This document shows positions 19,223 to 31,640 of a stretch of DNA of 64,000 nucleotides, in pieces (positions within the stretch are counted from its first letter, which is position 1; the number at the start of each line of letters is the position of its first letter). The stretch is taken from NCBI GenBank assembly GCA_025490895.1, contig JALPQI010000805.1, positions 123,892 to 187,891 on the forward strand. The letters are read 5' to 3'. The DNA comes from Thaumatotibia leucotreta. Taxonomy: Eukaryota > Arthropoda > Insecta > Lepidoptera > Tortricidae. The position numbers were made by a program, and so were the translations under genes. The notes beneath the pieces were generated by a model. It was not told where the DNA came from. It ran no database searches and worked only from the letters and a program-made list of their open reading frames with translations.

Positions 19223-21245
19223 TTGAGATCCCTCGTGTGTTACTTGGCGATCCTGGGCCTGATCACAACATTGGAGTCACCTTTAAACGTCTGGTATTTG
19301 GACGATGGGGAGGTGATTCCAATATCGTGCTCATGCAATGACGTCCGCAGACTTTCGCCAATCTTGTGGTCAATAGGCTTAGACGTAAATTCTTCGGAGT
19401 GCGATTTTTATGCCTGTAGCCCTGTCAGGCTTCGAATCTGTCTTGTCAGGCATCAGAGTAGTTTGATGGAGTGAGCTCGGAGCTTTAGGCAAAGACGGTG
19501 GCTTTGAGGGCTGCTTCTGAGTGCTTAGAGCAGCTATGAGCCGTTGGTGCTTCTAAATTTCAAAATTTCAAAATCAAATTTCAAAATCATTTATTCGTAG
19601 TAAAAATCAGTAAAACTAAACACAGGATGAATACAAACAAAATACAGCACAATATTTTACCACGAAATGGACTCGCCTCAGCATAATGCTCACCCAGAGG
19701 TTAGCGCTGATCTTCCGGCGAGCCCATTCTGCGGGCCACGATCGCAGCGTGCAGATGCGGCTTAAATAAAAATAAATAAACTGAACGCAGCGCTAGCGCA
19801 AAAAGAAATGGCAACACAATAGAAACAAAGACAGACCAATGACATTTAAAATGATGCAATACAATACAATACGTTTTACGACCGTATGGTCTACAATTTA
19901 CACTTATACATTTTGTGTTTAAAATAATTATGATGTTAGATGAAAAACAAAGCTAAATTTTACTATATCCGTTAACCGTTATAAATCAATGTCAGTTTGC
20001 ACGGACCTTACATTTAGACAACACTAAGTCTTGTCTATTATACTATAAGCATTACGCCTACAATATCCTAGAGATGAAGAGTATAATAATAATTGAAGTA
20101 ATTGAAGAACACAACCAACAATTATACAAGTGCAAGTGCAACACGGCAAGAAAGATGAAAATTATAACATTTATTTTATGCCACATATGAAACTGCAACG
20201 CAACTGCCTTACCAGTACAACGCCGCGCTTAACTTATACTTTAAGCATAGTCTCAACTTGGATGTTTCAACAGGAGGCAGTTAAATATGACAATTTGCTT
20301 AAGCAAAGGTTAGGAACTGTCTTAACGTTATTGACGAAACGCAGAAGTGCAAAACGACATTCCCTATTTGTTTCGGAGGTCTTGAGATTCGCTGTATGCT
20401 GTAAGGGACGCTTAGGGTCGTAGCGTTTCTTACCTCCTTTCATGCGTCGGCAGGTATTTTTGCTAAAATCTTGTCTATAAGCCTACCTTTCGTGCGGAAG
20501 GCTCTGGACGTGTGATCGGTTCGCTCTTTGGGGGAAGCGTATCCGAACAATCCCAACTCTCAAAAGCTATGGGCTGATGTTTTGAGCTCATTTAGCAGCA
20601 TTCTGGAAGGTGCTAACTAGTGTTGTGGAGGATATCACACGGTTTTAAAGCGATGAGGCAGCCCGAGTTCTGGGCCTGGTTCCATGCACTACTGTCGCCA
20701 CAAGTATGTACTCGATAACGATACATTGAGAATGGGTAGGATCCAAGGTGTGCGAACCCCATTTGTGCATATGCAGAGCATCAGTAGAGGTGAATGGGCA
20801 CTACGGACTGAGTTGTTCCCGTTTTGCGGGGCGTTCGAGACACCATGTGATTAAGGACTTGATCTCGGCTCTCGCCGAATGTTCCCTGTATAGCAGAGCT
20901 TCAGGTCTTAAGCCGTACAGATGGCAAGAGACCGGACGGCTTAACGCTGGTTCCCTGGGCATGGGGCCGCTGCCTGCTGTGGGATGCTAAGTATGGGCAA
21001 TGGGCAGTATATTTGGGCCTTCGCCTCTGTCGCAGACATTGCAAACGATGCAGGCGCGGCCTCTGAGAACGCTGCCAAGATCAAACATCTGAAACCAACT
21101 TGCAACTTAGAACCAGCTTACGAATCTGTTCCCCGTTCCAGTTCTCACCTTGTCCAAAGAATTTCGGTTGCCGTCGAGCGCGGTAATGCTGCAAGCACGT
21201 TTGGGAAGGGTGGCATCCATCAACAATGTAAACAATCCTAAAAAC
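19223..21245 (+). pseudogene. Reverse transcriptase remnant, frameshifted
   Basis: LNVWYLDDGEVIP contains a YxDD-type RT active site, followed by LSPILWSIGLDVNSSECDF. Further on, EPHLCICRASVEVNGHYGLS-CSRFAGRSRHH and QRISVAVERGNAAS match the C-terminal parts of a retroelement RT family widespread in invertebrates. Interrupted at 19560-20100 and by several frame breaks, so not functional. Confidence 0.6.
19560..19790 (-). mobile_element. Truncated minus-strand LINE/SINE 3' end
   Basis: On the minus strand it ends AATAAATGATTTTGAAATTT with repeated TTTTGAAATT, the usual tail of lepidopteran non-LTR elements, preceded by GC-rich sequence (GCTCGCCGGAAGATCAGCGC). Confidence 0.5.
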
Positions 21246-22081
21246 CTGCATTATTTCATAATCACGCACTTTTAGAACACAATTGACTTAAAACCTGCAA
21301 CCTTGTGTTCACATACAATTTTCCGGATACTATAGGTACAAATACATAAGTATTAGGGCGTAAGATCATAACGGTCGATATATTTTAAGTTTAGGTTTCA
21401 TAAAAGAGTTGAATTGTTAGTGGTAAACTTGTTTTTTCATTTAAACTCTCTTTAACCTGCCATATTTTCCCTACTACCCTGTCTTGTCACTTTCTCCTGT
21501 ATGTCTAAAATTTCAACTCACCATAACTTCTATGTTTTTCGGACTAGTTCGTTCCCTTTCGCAAATTTGGTATCGTTGATGAACTCAAAAACATATTCAA
21601 ATCTAAAAAGCTTAAAAAAAACCACTTTAATTTTTTTAATTTACTTTACCCTGCCGATGCCACTTTTATGAGAACAACCCACCTACTGTCTTAATAAATA
21701 TGGCACGCTGTCGTTTGTGTTCACTGGTAATTCAACTTCTTTTTAAAATAGGCTTTGAAACGTTGGCTCTTATCATTTTAAGTTCTTTACAAGAAAATCT
21801 TGTCGTTTCTATGTTAGTTAAGAGAAAAGAAAAGTTTATAGGTTATTACGTGTTTTTAAGAAAATCCTAATTGTGACAGCCATATTAAACAAAATGGCGT
21901 ACAAACATTATGGAGGTATATAATGTTTTTATTAGGAAGTATTTTCAATAAATAATTAAATAACAAAAAGGTTGTGGAAACCTGAAAACTTTATTTGACA
22001 ATGACATAAGAGACTTTGACAGATTTGACAATAACGCATCTGTCGTAGTTTCGTTGGCCTCGAACTCCAATTACTGGTATA

Positions 22082-22655
22082 ATAAGAGAAATTAGCTGTA
22101 ATATTTTGACCTGAAGTATCCCTCTGAAGGATAAGGTACAAACAGATACAAGAATAACATAATACATATAACATTTTTTAATTTATAAATATATTTTATG
22201 TCATGTGTGTGGATAGATGATGAAATTGATGACATGAACTAGTTTCATAATTATGGTAATAAATTTTAGTGGTTCTATGATCACTGTTTCCTTATTTTGT
22301 CATCGTATATTATTTGTTTTGTCCCTTTTTGACCTCAATTACTATAAATTCATTATCCTCTAACGAAAACAATTAAATATGTTATTGATTGTCACGACAA
22401 ACATGTGAACTGGATGTGGGAAAAAAGGTCTATAAACTTTATTTTCTTTGTAACCGTATAATTTACAAGGAAACTTACGCTTCTAAATATTCATAAATAA
22501 AGGGATAAACAACAGCCAGTTACAACAAAATTCTAAAATTAATATTTTATCTAATACGTTTCTTCCTAATAACATCTTAATATATTATCTGCCTGTGTTC
22601 CTCATTTGAGGTCATATTAACTTCTATCCTAGTAGTAGTAGTCAGGTTATTTATG
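22082..22655. other. Intron sequence, nothing recognised
   Basis: AT-rich; no coding frame, repeat or element boundary identified. Confidence 0.5.
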
Positions 22656-22771
22656 GGTGAATCAACTTTTTTCTGTCTGTTATTATCGTGGTTACGGTCT
22701 CCTGAGTAACGCTGGTTTTATGCAAAATTATGCTAATCAGTTAGTAACAGACAGAAAAACGTTGATTCACC
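22656..22771. mobile_element. Small MITE next to exon W12
   Basis: GGTGAATCAACTTTTTTCTG at the left pairs with CAGAAAAACGTTGATTCACC at the right, with TCTGTTA/TAACAGA further inside. 116 bp, in the W12/W13 intron about 110 bp past the W12 donor. Confidence 0.8.
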
Positions 22772-22880
22772 GTTATAACACTTTTGTGCAGCGCAAATCT
22801 GCGTTATAAGGTCTAGAGTACTTACGAAAAAAGTTTTCCGGGTGAAATATCGATGATATCTGAGTAAAATCTGAACTAAC

Positions 22881-23054
22881 CGTGTAAGAGGAGATGGTCT
22901 TCAGCCAATCGTCATACAGATTGAAGAGCACCATCTGCGGCTCAGTGGCCTTGAGGATGAGGTCTCCGAACTTCTCCACCTTGAGGCACGCTTGGAACGG
23001 AAGCTGCAGCTCCGAACCCTTGATCACGATGTTCGGGAAATCCAGCAAGTGGAC
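22881..23054 (-). CDS. Prp8: Prp8 exon W12 (RNase H-like domain)
   Basis: 174 bp, 58 codons, phase 0. Acceptor CTGTCCACAG, donor GTTAGT. It encodes VHLLDFPNIVIKGSELQLPF, then KVEKFGDLILKATEPQMVLF and DDWLKTISSYT. The next residues (AFSRL) are supplied by one of the W13 copies. Confidence 0.96.
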
Positions 23055-23228
23055 CTGTGGACAGCAGCTTGATAAGGGACCGTTTAAAAAAAAAAACAAA
23101 AGTACATAGCTCAAGCCATGGCTGAATTCACTGGGCCTAAAGCCTAAACATTTTGGTAAGAAAAATTGCAATGGTAATGATTGTACTGAACTTTCTGCCC
23201 CGAAGTTTTCTCAAGGACTTTTTTAACC

Positions 23229-23339
23229 CTTTATGAAGAGGGAATATGTTTCCCACCTTGTGTCCACCATTTAACATTGTGTCAAAGTGGCAAGAGTTCA
23301 ATTTTGCGCATTTCTGAGATCTGTCTGCCCGTTAAAGGG
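23229..23339. mobile_element. TTAA-flanked MITE (piggyBac-like)
   Basis: CCCTTTATGAAG at the left and GTTAAAGGG at the right, flanked by TTAA at 23225-23228 and 23340-23343. 111 bp. The TTAA duplication and CCC termini fit non-autonomous piggyBac elements. Confidence 0.7.
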
Positions 23340-24026
23340 TTAAAAAAGGTAGGCTTATAGGGTTTTTAGAGGGTCGGCAATGCGAATGTATTTCCCCTGG
23401 AGTTTCAAGTGTCTAGAGGCTACGGTAGCTGCTTACCATGAGATCAGGTGGGCAGTCTGTTAGTTTGAAACAGTTGTAGTATAAAAAATAGTAATGCGAC
23501 TATTGACTACGTAACTTGAGAGGTATAAAAGGTCGCTACATTACTTTAGTGCAGGGTCAAAGGTTAATCATTGTTACGTATATAATTCGTATTTGAATAA
23601 GGATTGATTTTATCGTAAAAAACTGGAACCTAGCACTTAGCAGTCATTTAGCCATATGCTTTGTTTCCTCGATCGCTTTCAATCTTCTGTACATCAGAGT
23701 AAATAGTAAACAACAAAATAATTAAGATTTGAACTACAATTAAATCAAACATGTTGACATAACTAAAGACCAAAAGAGCTGGCGACTTCCTCGCACAACG
23801 CATCAGTATTGCGATACAGCGAGGAAATGCCGCCAGCATCCTCGGTACAATGCCACAAGGGCCAATCTTAGATATAAGTTAGGTTAAGTAGATTAGTTAG
23901 ATTTAACCTATGTGCAAAAATTTAAGTTTTGAAAATAAATATTTTGATTTTTTAACAGGGTTGAATTTTAAAGATTCTGGCAACAAAATAGACAATTTCT
24001 AGAAGTAGTGTGAGTGAGTAACAAAC

Positions 24027-24140
24027 CTCAAGAGGATCCAACATTCCTTTCCTGGTGACGATAATCTGTTTCGGCTGCTCCTCCACTGGCAACGAACGAA
24101 TCAACGCCGCTACTTCTTCGGCAGTCTTCCATTTGGCGAG
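24027..24140 (-). CDS. Prp8: Prp8 exon W11 (RNase H-like domain)
   Basis: 114 bp, 38 codons, phase 0. Acceptor CATGTCTTCAG, donor GTTTGT. It encodes [20 protein letters not shown] then [17 protein letters not shown]. Confidence 0.96.
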
Positions 24141-24602
24141 CTGAAGACATGACATTCATACACTAACTGTAAATACACTCTAGAGCGTAAGTTTCGGGTT
24201 GTGTTTTTTATAGAAAATGCTGCAAATATGCTGAGAGATTTGTAAATGTTTACGGGATAAGTGGAATTAATTTAAATATGAAATCGTATAGGGATTTCCC
24301 TTATTTTTTTACCCAATCCAAAAACCATGTAACTTTATTGACAAATAACTCCGTAGATATATTATAAAAATAGCAATTCACGACAAAGAAGCCTCTTTTA
24401 CCGTACATGTTTGGATGTTTTTTACGCTCTAAAATAATGTTTCTACTACCTATTTTCTATATGTGTGAAAGGCATGAAAGGTACCTTGTCATAGTGTTTA
24501 AAATTGACTTTATCAAAGAACACATAAGGTCTATTTTATGAGTCGTGTCTAAGTGTCGGTACCTTACCATGTGCACTGACACATTTTTGGATTGAATGTT
24601 AA

Positions 24603-24665
24603 CCCTTAAATGCATAGTGATCTCTATATATTAATAAATCTTTGTAAAGGTCATGCATTTAAGGG
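24603..24665. mobile_element. Tiny TTAA palindromic MITE
   Basis: CCCTTAAATGCATAGTGATC at the left and GGTCATGCATTTAAGGG at the right, flanked by TTAA on both sides. 63 bp. Confidence 0.6.
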
Positions 24666-24782
24666 TTAAATATACTAGAAAATCTCTTTGTATAATTATT
24701 TAACCAAGAATAAGCTGACAGAGTTGTTTAAAGCCTACACCTAACACCTAGTGTGGTGTAACATATCTTTGGTTGTGGTTAC

Positions 24783-24954
24783 CTGTCCAAGACGCTTCTG
24801 TCCAGCCCATACACTGGTGTGGATGATTTTGAGGAAAAGCTGACCGGTACGCGGGTTGAATATAAAGATGGCGCCGTTGATGGGCTTCGTGGTCAAGTTG
24901 CCTTCGAACGTCTTGTGGATTGTCACGCGGTACACGTTGGTGTCGTCCACGAAC
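24783..24954 (-). CDS. Prp8: Prp8 exon W10 (start of RNase H-like domain)
   Basis: 172 bp; the first base completes Trp from W9. Acceptor ATTGCTCAG, donor GTAACC. It encodes FVDDTNVYRVTIHKTFEGNL, then NGAIFIFNPRTGQLFLKI and WAGQKRLGQ. The Asp-Asp-Thr of FVDDTN is the known metal-binding region of the Prp8 RNase H-like fold. It is preceded in the transcript by the 30.9-kb intron. Confidence 0.96.
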
Positions 24955-25091
24955 CTGAGCAATCATTGCAACTACTATAGAATAATGTATTTGGGTTGGG
25001 TGGGTCGACTATATCTTGTTGCCCACTTGCCAGGAGGGCATTTTCGCGAGAAGAGATACAAAAACTTATTTTTCTGAAACGGGTAAATTTT

Positions 25092-25612
25092 TAGTACATT
25101 ACTATAGAGGACGGGAAACGAAGGGTTACAGGCCAAGTAGATATATCTGGCCGAAGGAACTGAGGCCAGATAGGAATACGCGGCCTGTAACCCTGTTTCT
25201 CGCCGAGATTTGTATAGTGCTTTTCTCAAACTTGCCATGAAATAAAACGAACTGATTTCGCCGAACCATACTATTTGATTTGTAAATAAACCAATAGTAC
25301 AGTATCAGTATCGTACAACATTAAAAAAAAAAATTCGCGCCTAAATTTTTTTTTAATCTGTTTGAGGTATCCTTTTAACTGGTGGTATAGACATTAGTTC
25401 TTAGGTTATTTTTTTTTTCTTTGGCTGAATGTCAAGACATAGTGTCACAATTTGACGTTTCAAAACAAAAGACAGTTTGTTTGCAGTCCTAGGTGTTAAA
25501 TAAATACATGAAATCTCTTTACATATCATCTTAGCATATGACACCGGATACATAGTATTTCCGGGTTTAATTTAAAGTAAGTAACATCAACATTCCGTAG
25601 CAAGTTTGAGAA
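25092..25612 (-). mobile_element. Interspersed ~515-bp hairpin element, copy c
   Basis: Reverse-orientation copy of the 2426-2938 family, starting TAGTACATTACTATAG and ending GCAAGTTTGAGAAA, inserted in the split MITE. Confidence 0.85.
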
Positions 25613-26129
25613 AATGTTTTTCCTGGTCAGAATCACGAGCTCTTTCGATCCTACTAGAAGAAAAAAAGTGTCCCAACTTTTTGTTTCTATTACGTAACCG
25701 TTTTTCAAACACTTTGTACAGCGGTTACAAAGTGAAGAGTAGACGTGTGCGCCGCGCCGGCGTCACGCCGCCGCCGACCTTTTTTGCCACGCCGCCGCCG
25801 CCGACTAATGGTCGGCGTGAAATCGGCGTGGCCTTGACTGAATAACAGAGTTATTTTTTATGTGCTAAATACTGCACACTAAGCTTCGTATTTGCTTTAC
25901 GTATTTATGAAATGCTCTTATGTAGGGAATTTACTGTCAACCTATTAGTTGCTTTCGAGTGTCATCACTCATTACGCGTAGGTTCTTAGGCTTGACAACT
26001 TCCAGCCTCCAGAACAATTCGGTTTTTGGTTTCTACAAAAGGATTAGTGCCGTAAATCATATAACTTACCCTTCAGGTTTGCGTTCGTGTTCGTGGTCTA
26101 TGAAGCATTTGAATTGGTTAAGACCTGGA

Positions 26130-26281
26130 TGCTTAGTCAAGTTGCCAATCGCTAACACTTAGTAGCGTATCGCAGTTTTCCCTCTCTGTCACTCTTTCGT
26201 ATTAGTGCGACAAAGACAGTTAGCTACCCTTTCGTTAACGATTGACGATTAAACGTTAGCGATTGGCAACTTGTCTAAGCA
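26130..26281. mobile_element. MITE with TGCTTAGTCAAGTTGCC ends
   Basis: Left TGCTTAGTCAAGTTGCCAAT is paired by right ATTGGCAACTTGTCTAAGCA, with GCTAAC/GTTAGC continuing inward. 152 bp. Confidence 0.75.
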
Positions 26282-26837
26282 CCCTGGGCTTTACTACAGT
26301 ATCTTCAGCGGTACCAAGTAGACTACTCCTCCTTGCGTCGATAACACAACTCTGGGGTTTGTGACTTATCAACTTATCAATTTCTCTTGCACGATCTTCC
26401 ACCAACCACTTAAATTTTCCGCAGCCTAGATCGCTTCAGCAACCCGAAAGTTGAATGAGGTGCGGAATTGCGGATCTGGTCTCCAGCGCATGGAGCTCCT
26501 TCCTCTAGACCTTTTCTTTCCAATCTTTCTTGTATCAATGACAATAAGTCTTTGGTCTTCCCCAGGTTCGCGGGCTATGTGTCCAAAGAACAACTAACCA
26601 ACAAACAGTAGAACAAGTAAGCCAAATAGGTAGACTACCGGTACTTATATTGTAGTGTCCAGGAAGGATATCATGACCTCTTAAATGCAATTCAGTTTAG
26701 GTTCGGCTAGGCAATTTTTGACAGTTATTCTATACAACTGACACATCGCGATTCTGTTTAGATCCTAAACTTAATCTCATTAGGAGATCGTGGTAGTCCC
26801 CTAATTCATCTTCAAGACCGATATTCGAAATCCAGAC

Positions 26838-27000
26838 CATTGCAGCGACGATTAAGACAGGGAGATGTCTTGTCTCCAAAACTGTTTACTGTTGCTTTGG
26901 AAGATGTTTTCAAGATTTCGGACTGGAATGGGATGGGCTTGTCATCAACACCACTAGCGAATATATCACTCACCTTCGGTTAGCCGACTATAAAATTATT
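26838..27000 (+). pseudogene. Non-LTR reverse transcriptase fragment
   Basis: Plus-strand translation gives RRLRQGDVLSPKLFTVALED followed by VFKISDWNGMGL, the QGD..SP.LF block of RTE-like reverse transcriptases. It stops at THLRLADY, where the catalytic FADD would be. Confidence 0.6.
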
Positions 27001-27439
27001 ATAGCCGAAACCGAGTGAGGCGAGCCGAGTACGAGTGAGGCGAGCTGGCGCGCCTCTGTGGGGCCCTGAGTGGAGTACGGCTTTCGGCCTTCGCAAGGGA
27101 CGAAACGAATCGGAAGGCTGAAGAGTGTCACACTAAACCATTGCGTAGCATGGGAGGCTCCCATTTGGAGCGCTAGGCTCTGGCAGCCCGGCCTTCAGCC
27201 TGGTCACTTGGCGTGCCTCTGTGGAACGTTCCAGGCCTTCAGCCTTACGCGAAATTGGGCCTTCGCGATCTATTTAGATACAGAGACGTGTTTGCGCGTG
27301 TGAGCTCGGTCTGCGGCCTTCGCTCGCGTTAAGACAGCTCTGGATGTATCGGAGAGCACTAAAATCGTGACACTCCGGGCCTTCGGGCCTAATGCTTTTT
27401 GCAAACCCGCAATCCCTAGTTGAGAGCCACAGAAGAACT

Positions 27440-27545
27440 GGAAGCACCAACGTAGCTCAAAAAATCGATGAACTGAAGTGGCAGTGAGCTGGACATACTA
27501 TTACTCGCAAAACTACCGGTGGGGCAAGTGATTTCTTAGTGGCAA
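27440..27545 (+). pseudogene. Non-LTR retrotransposon C-terminal scrap
   Basis: Plus-strand RRTGST-VAQKIDELKWQ, stop, AGHTITR resembles the KLKW.WAGH segment near the C-terminus of RTE-like polyproteins; a similar piece lies at 61790. Between here and the RT scrap at 26838 is ~400 bp of GC-rich sequence with repeated GGCCTTC. Confidence 0.5.
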
Positions 27546-27632
27546 GCATAATACTGGTCGACGCAGCATAGGATGCCTCCCAATATGATGGACCATCATC
27601 GTCATTGGCCTGGAGCATCGATAAAAGATGAT

Positions 27633-29215
27633 TTAAGCAGCGTCCGTTCGGTTTTGGCACTTACGGGTGTGACTAAATAGACCGATACGGGAGCGGCAGC
27701 CGCGACCGCACTTCGCACAAGTAAATGCAGTGTTAGGCGAATCGGGAGGAAAGGCAGCGCGCTGTTGTCTCAACTCTCGCTTAGCAGAAAGGAGATCAAA
27801 CCAGGCACTGTCGTGTGCGACAACGCCTTTGCTCAGAGTCTCCGTCCAATGATTTCTATCCTGTGACACATCCTCCCAGCTGCTGTGATCGATGCCGAAC
27901 GACAACATGTCACGTTTCAAACTGTCCTTAAAACGGAGCATTGGTCGACCTACCGGTCGTTTGGCATGGGCGATTTCGCTGAGGAGAGTCATGCGCGGCA
28001 AACGAGAGGGCTCCATCCTCTGTCCCAGCCAACGCAACCGTCTCTGTTTCAAGACGGCCGTAATGCTAGGTAGACGCGCGATGCTAAGCACCCTCTTATT
28101 TGTGACTCGATCCATCCAAGTGATGCCGAGGATCCGCCGAAGACAACGCATGTGAATATTGTTTAATCTTCGCTCCTGCTTAGCATACGATGTCCAAGTC
28201 TCAGCACCGTACAACACTATGGACAAGATGCATGTTTGATACACGATCATCTTTGTATTTACTGTGAGGTGACAATTGTTCCATACCCTTGTACTAAACT
28301 TCCCGAACATCGTGGATGCCTTGCCGATGCGGATATTTATTTCCGCATCTAGTGACAGGTTATTTGTCACAGTAGAACCGAGGTAACAGAAATGGTCAAC
28401 AACCTCCGAAGGTGTGTTATCCAACAGCAATATTGAGCTCTCCTTTACACTTTGACCCATTATGACCGTTTTCTTGACATTTATTGACGGTAGCTTGCTC
28501 GTTGCATCGAACCTATCACCATGCTCTGGAGCTCCTCTGGCGATGTAGCAACAAAAGCGGCATAATCAGCAAATAACAAACTATCAACGAAAAAGTTTTC
28601 TCGGTACTTTTTCGACTTAAGGAGCGAAATGTTGAATAGTTTGCCGTCAGCCCGAGTGTGCAGATGTGCCTTGCGTGTTATCTCCAAAAGCAATTCTCAG
28701 AAGAGCAGAGAAACATATGCCAAACAGTGTGGGAGCCAACACACAGGTGTTGCCATTATAAACAACCGAACCCTTCATGTCTTGGTGAAAGAGTTTTATG
28801 AGACTCAAAAGCTTCGGAGGACATCCGATACTCTGCAAGATTTTGTATAGTCCGTCCGGCTTTGTTTAAATCGACAAATGCGATAAGCAGGGGGAGTCTT
28901 TTGTTCTTTGCATTTCTCCTGGAGCTGACGCAGGCTAAAAATCATGTCAATCGCAGAACGATTAACACGAAACCCGCACTGAGCCTCAGGATATACGCGA
29001 TCTGCTAGTTTTTGAAGCTTAGCCAAGACGATACGGCCAAGCAATTTACCGGCGATGCTCAACAAGGAGACGCCACGATATGAGTCACAATTCCCACGGT
29101 CACCCTTACCTTTATAAAGTGTGACAATGTTAGCATCGCGCATATCCTGAGGAACGTATTCCTCGTTCCAGCATTTTGCAAAGAAATTGCAGATTATTGG
29201 CGCCACACACTGCAA
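27633..29215 (-). pseudogene. Non-LTR retrotransposon RT, broken
   Basis: Running down the minus strand: VPQDMRDANIVTLYKGKGDR, YRGVSLLSIAGKLLGRI, then QCGFRVNRSAIDMIFSLRQL and IAFVDLNKAG. After frame breaks come VLAPTLFGICFSALL, LLFADYAAFVAT (catalytic FADD altered to FADY), FCYLGSTVTNNLSLDAEIN, WTSYAKQERRLNNIHMRCLR and RRLRWLGQRMEPSRLPR, and finally a C2H2-like zinc finger FTCAKCGRGCRSRIGLFSHT. The longest intact frame is 28460-27633. Several frameshifts plus the altered active site make it dead. Confidence 0.85.
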
Positions 29216-30419
29216 TTTAACGATTTGATGGACCGATCACTTGGTAAGATATGTGGAATCCAATGGACGTGGGCTGCTCCCTATTTATCCTTATGGCATG
29301 CTATGATAGGGGATTTGGGCGACCTAATGTGAATAGGGCTAGTCCAAACCCAATTACTGTTGAAAATATTATGTTAGAACATGTTGTGTTGGGAAGAGAA
29401 AACTGAATTTTACTGATCAGATGTTGGATAAGGTGGACAGTAGTGGTGTTTGATGATCATTTATATTGTATTTATCTAAACTATGACAAATGATACCTAC
29501 TACCGAATTCCGCTTTTTTATTCATGTGACCTTGACGCCGATTTCACGCCGAAATCACGCCGCCGCCGCCGACTTTTCAGCAAACGCCGCCGCCGATCAT
29601 TTTTAGATCGGCGCACACGTCTAGTGAAGAGCATGTAAACTGTATGAAAAATTTGGACCATTTTTTTCTTGTAATTTTTTTCTCCTAGATTGAAAGAACT
29701 CGTTATTCTGAGTAGGAAAAACATTCAATTTACCTACCTTAAGGTGGATGTCCCTGTGAGATTTTCATACAAATTTGTCGACATTAACTCGGTTAATTAG
29801 TAGACTTTTTGTAATTTTGAACCTTGATAGTAAGTTGTACGTATCCCGTAGATGGCGCGTATGTAAAAAAAAGTCCAAAAAGTGGTATAGTATTTCTGAA
29901 TTATCAATTTGAAAATTGATACAATTTCGCTCTTTGCCTTTGTATATGTGCGTGAATAATACTATCCATGAAAACTGACATGGAGGCAGATGACAAGGTA
30001 AGCTTAACCATATCCATCACAGATGTCACTTTAAAACTGCTAGTTAAATGACCTCACTAATTAGTAATATATTCGGTCAATAGATGGATTATTAAAAGTA
30101 AGCGTAATTCATAAAATAGGTATGTTGTTATTGTTTTTATTTTATCAAATAAAATATCCGGTAAAATTTTATCCCTCGATTCGCCAGGTCGGATCTCAAA
30201 ATACAATATATCGGTCAGTATTTTTTATGAATTACAGCCAGTAGGTAGTTAGGTAGCTACTTTTGTATCTAACTATGATGCTCACTTTAATTCTCATTTA
30301 GCGTAACTTGTACAACAGTTTGGAAGAAAGGAGCACATTAATATGATAGGTACTAATTAATATCTGAGAGGTAATAAATAAAATAAGTGGCTATAAATTA
30401 ATAATAATAATAAACAAAT

Positions 30420-30660
30420 AAATATATCGGGACATCTTAAGCTTAAATTAAGGCTTGTGTTGTGGGTAATAAGAAATAAGCGATGATACATATCATGTAA
30501 CTACATACAGATACTTAAACACATAGATAGCCACGATCAAGGAACAAATATTTGTGATAAAAAAAATACACAAAATAATGCTTTCACTGGGATTCGAACC
30601 CGGAACCTCCAGCTTCATAGATAGGGTCACAACTAACTCGGCTACCGAGGCTGACGACTT
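30420..30660 (-). mobile_element. tRNA-derived SINE
   Basis: On the minus strand the head has GTAGCCGAGTTAG (A box) and GGGTTCGAATCCCAG (B box), and the tail runs to TATATTTATTTGTTTATT. Tail relatives are near 5060 and 34058. The head is not a functional tRNA: the acceptor stem does not pair. Confidence 0.7.
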
Positions 30661-31640
30661 TAATTTAAATGGACGCGTAAAATACTTTTTGGTAAGTGGT
30701 CATAAAATATTTTGTTCATTTGTCACAGCAAAGTCAATGTCATCTATGAGTCAACATTTTGCAATTTTGTTCCACAAGTCAAGGCAAAAGTGTTCGTTTC
30801 GATAAAATCGATATCATAAACATGCCCACAACGATGGGCAGAACGAATAAAAATGAGTACCGAAAACACCGTTGTTCTGGGGGGAAAAGAAAAAGCGTCG
30901 AGTAGAAGCGGGGTTACTCCTTCACCATGGCACCACATAGTAAGTATCTCGCCGTAGCGAAAATTTAAAATTTGAAGCGTAATAGTTAAAACACCTATTT
31001 AATAAGTACAACTAACCTAACGGAATACCCGAGCCGCTTTTAAAGTAGTTAGAACATTTTTTCTTCTATATTTATGACACTCTCACATTTTACATTTGCC
31101 AGCTAATCTTTGTCGAATTCAAATGATTCTGTAGTAGATATACATATTATTACCTTTATTCTATTGCCAATTGCGACACGAACTTTGTCAGTTATTATTA
31201 ATTTCAATAAAAAGAAACAGATAGGGAGGTATAATAAATTAAATTCACCAATGTGACTATTTCAGGAGGATAGCAGCTTGGCGGGATATTAAGACCGACC
31301 AAACTCACGAGCCTGAAACATCAGATTCCACCAATCAAACCCCAATTATTTGTGCAACTAATGCTCAGTGAGTGTTTACTACTTTTAGAGTTGTATAATT
31401 CATTATGGAATTCATATCATATGAACCTAATGTCGTCGTATTAGAGACTAACTGTAGCTTAAATAACTATGTCTAGGTACACATATATTGCAGGACAGCG
31501 AAAGTATTCAGTATGTTATAGGTGTGTAACTTGTCAATCTATAATATGTAATAGATAACAATACCCATATACTTTTCACTTGACATATTCCAACAGTCTT
31601 TACTGTCATTAGACTTACAAAGCAATACTAAAGTTTTAGC

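Larger units (their letters stand above)
17276..22081. mobile_element. 4.8-kb TIR element in intron W12/W13
   Basis: Ends ACCACTAATTGGAGTTCG-AGGCCAA (left) and its inverse (right, near 22045-22077). The left 550 bp and right 350 bp match a 1.2-kb element at 31641-32863, which looks like an internally deleted relative. Inside are a reverse-transcriptase pseudogene (19223-21245), two minus-strand LINE/SINE-type 3' ends (about 18000-18070 and 19560-19790) and repeated TTTATCCTG/ACCCTG motifs. The RT fragment need not belong to the TIR element. Confidence 0.7.
25740..29623. mobile_element. 3.9-kb GC-rich-ended element with 8-bp duplication
   Basis: Inverted ends TAGACGTGTGCGCCG, flanked by GTGAAGAG at 25732-25739 and 29624-29631; the intact MITE has a single GTGGAGAG here. 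Subterminal parts are rich in CGCCGCCGCCG on both sides. An 8-bp duplication suggests the hAT type, but no transposase is visible. The interior holds a MITE, plus-strand RT scraps and a minus-strand LINE pseudogene, probably later insertions. Confidence 0.8.

Noticed and set aside
22894..23109. Plus-strand open frame over exon W12
   Set aside because: Shadow of the conserved minus-strand Prp8 exon.
30580..30660. Possible tRNA gene on the minus strand
   Set aside because: A and B boxes are present but the acceptor stem does not pair and a SINE tail follows.
30818..31375. Two exon-like pieces (donor GTAAGT at 30942; acceptor TTTCAG at 31265)
   Set aside because: The translations have no recognisable domain, an early stop occurs in the first, and both sit inside the nested insertion block.
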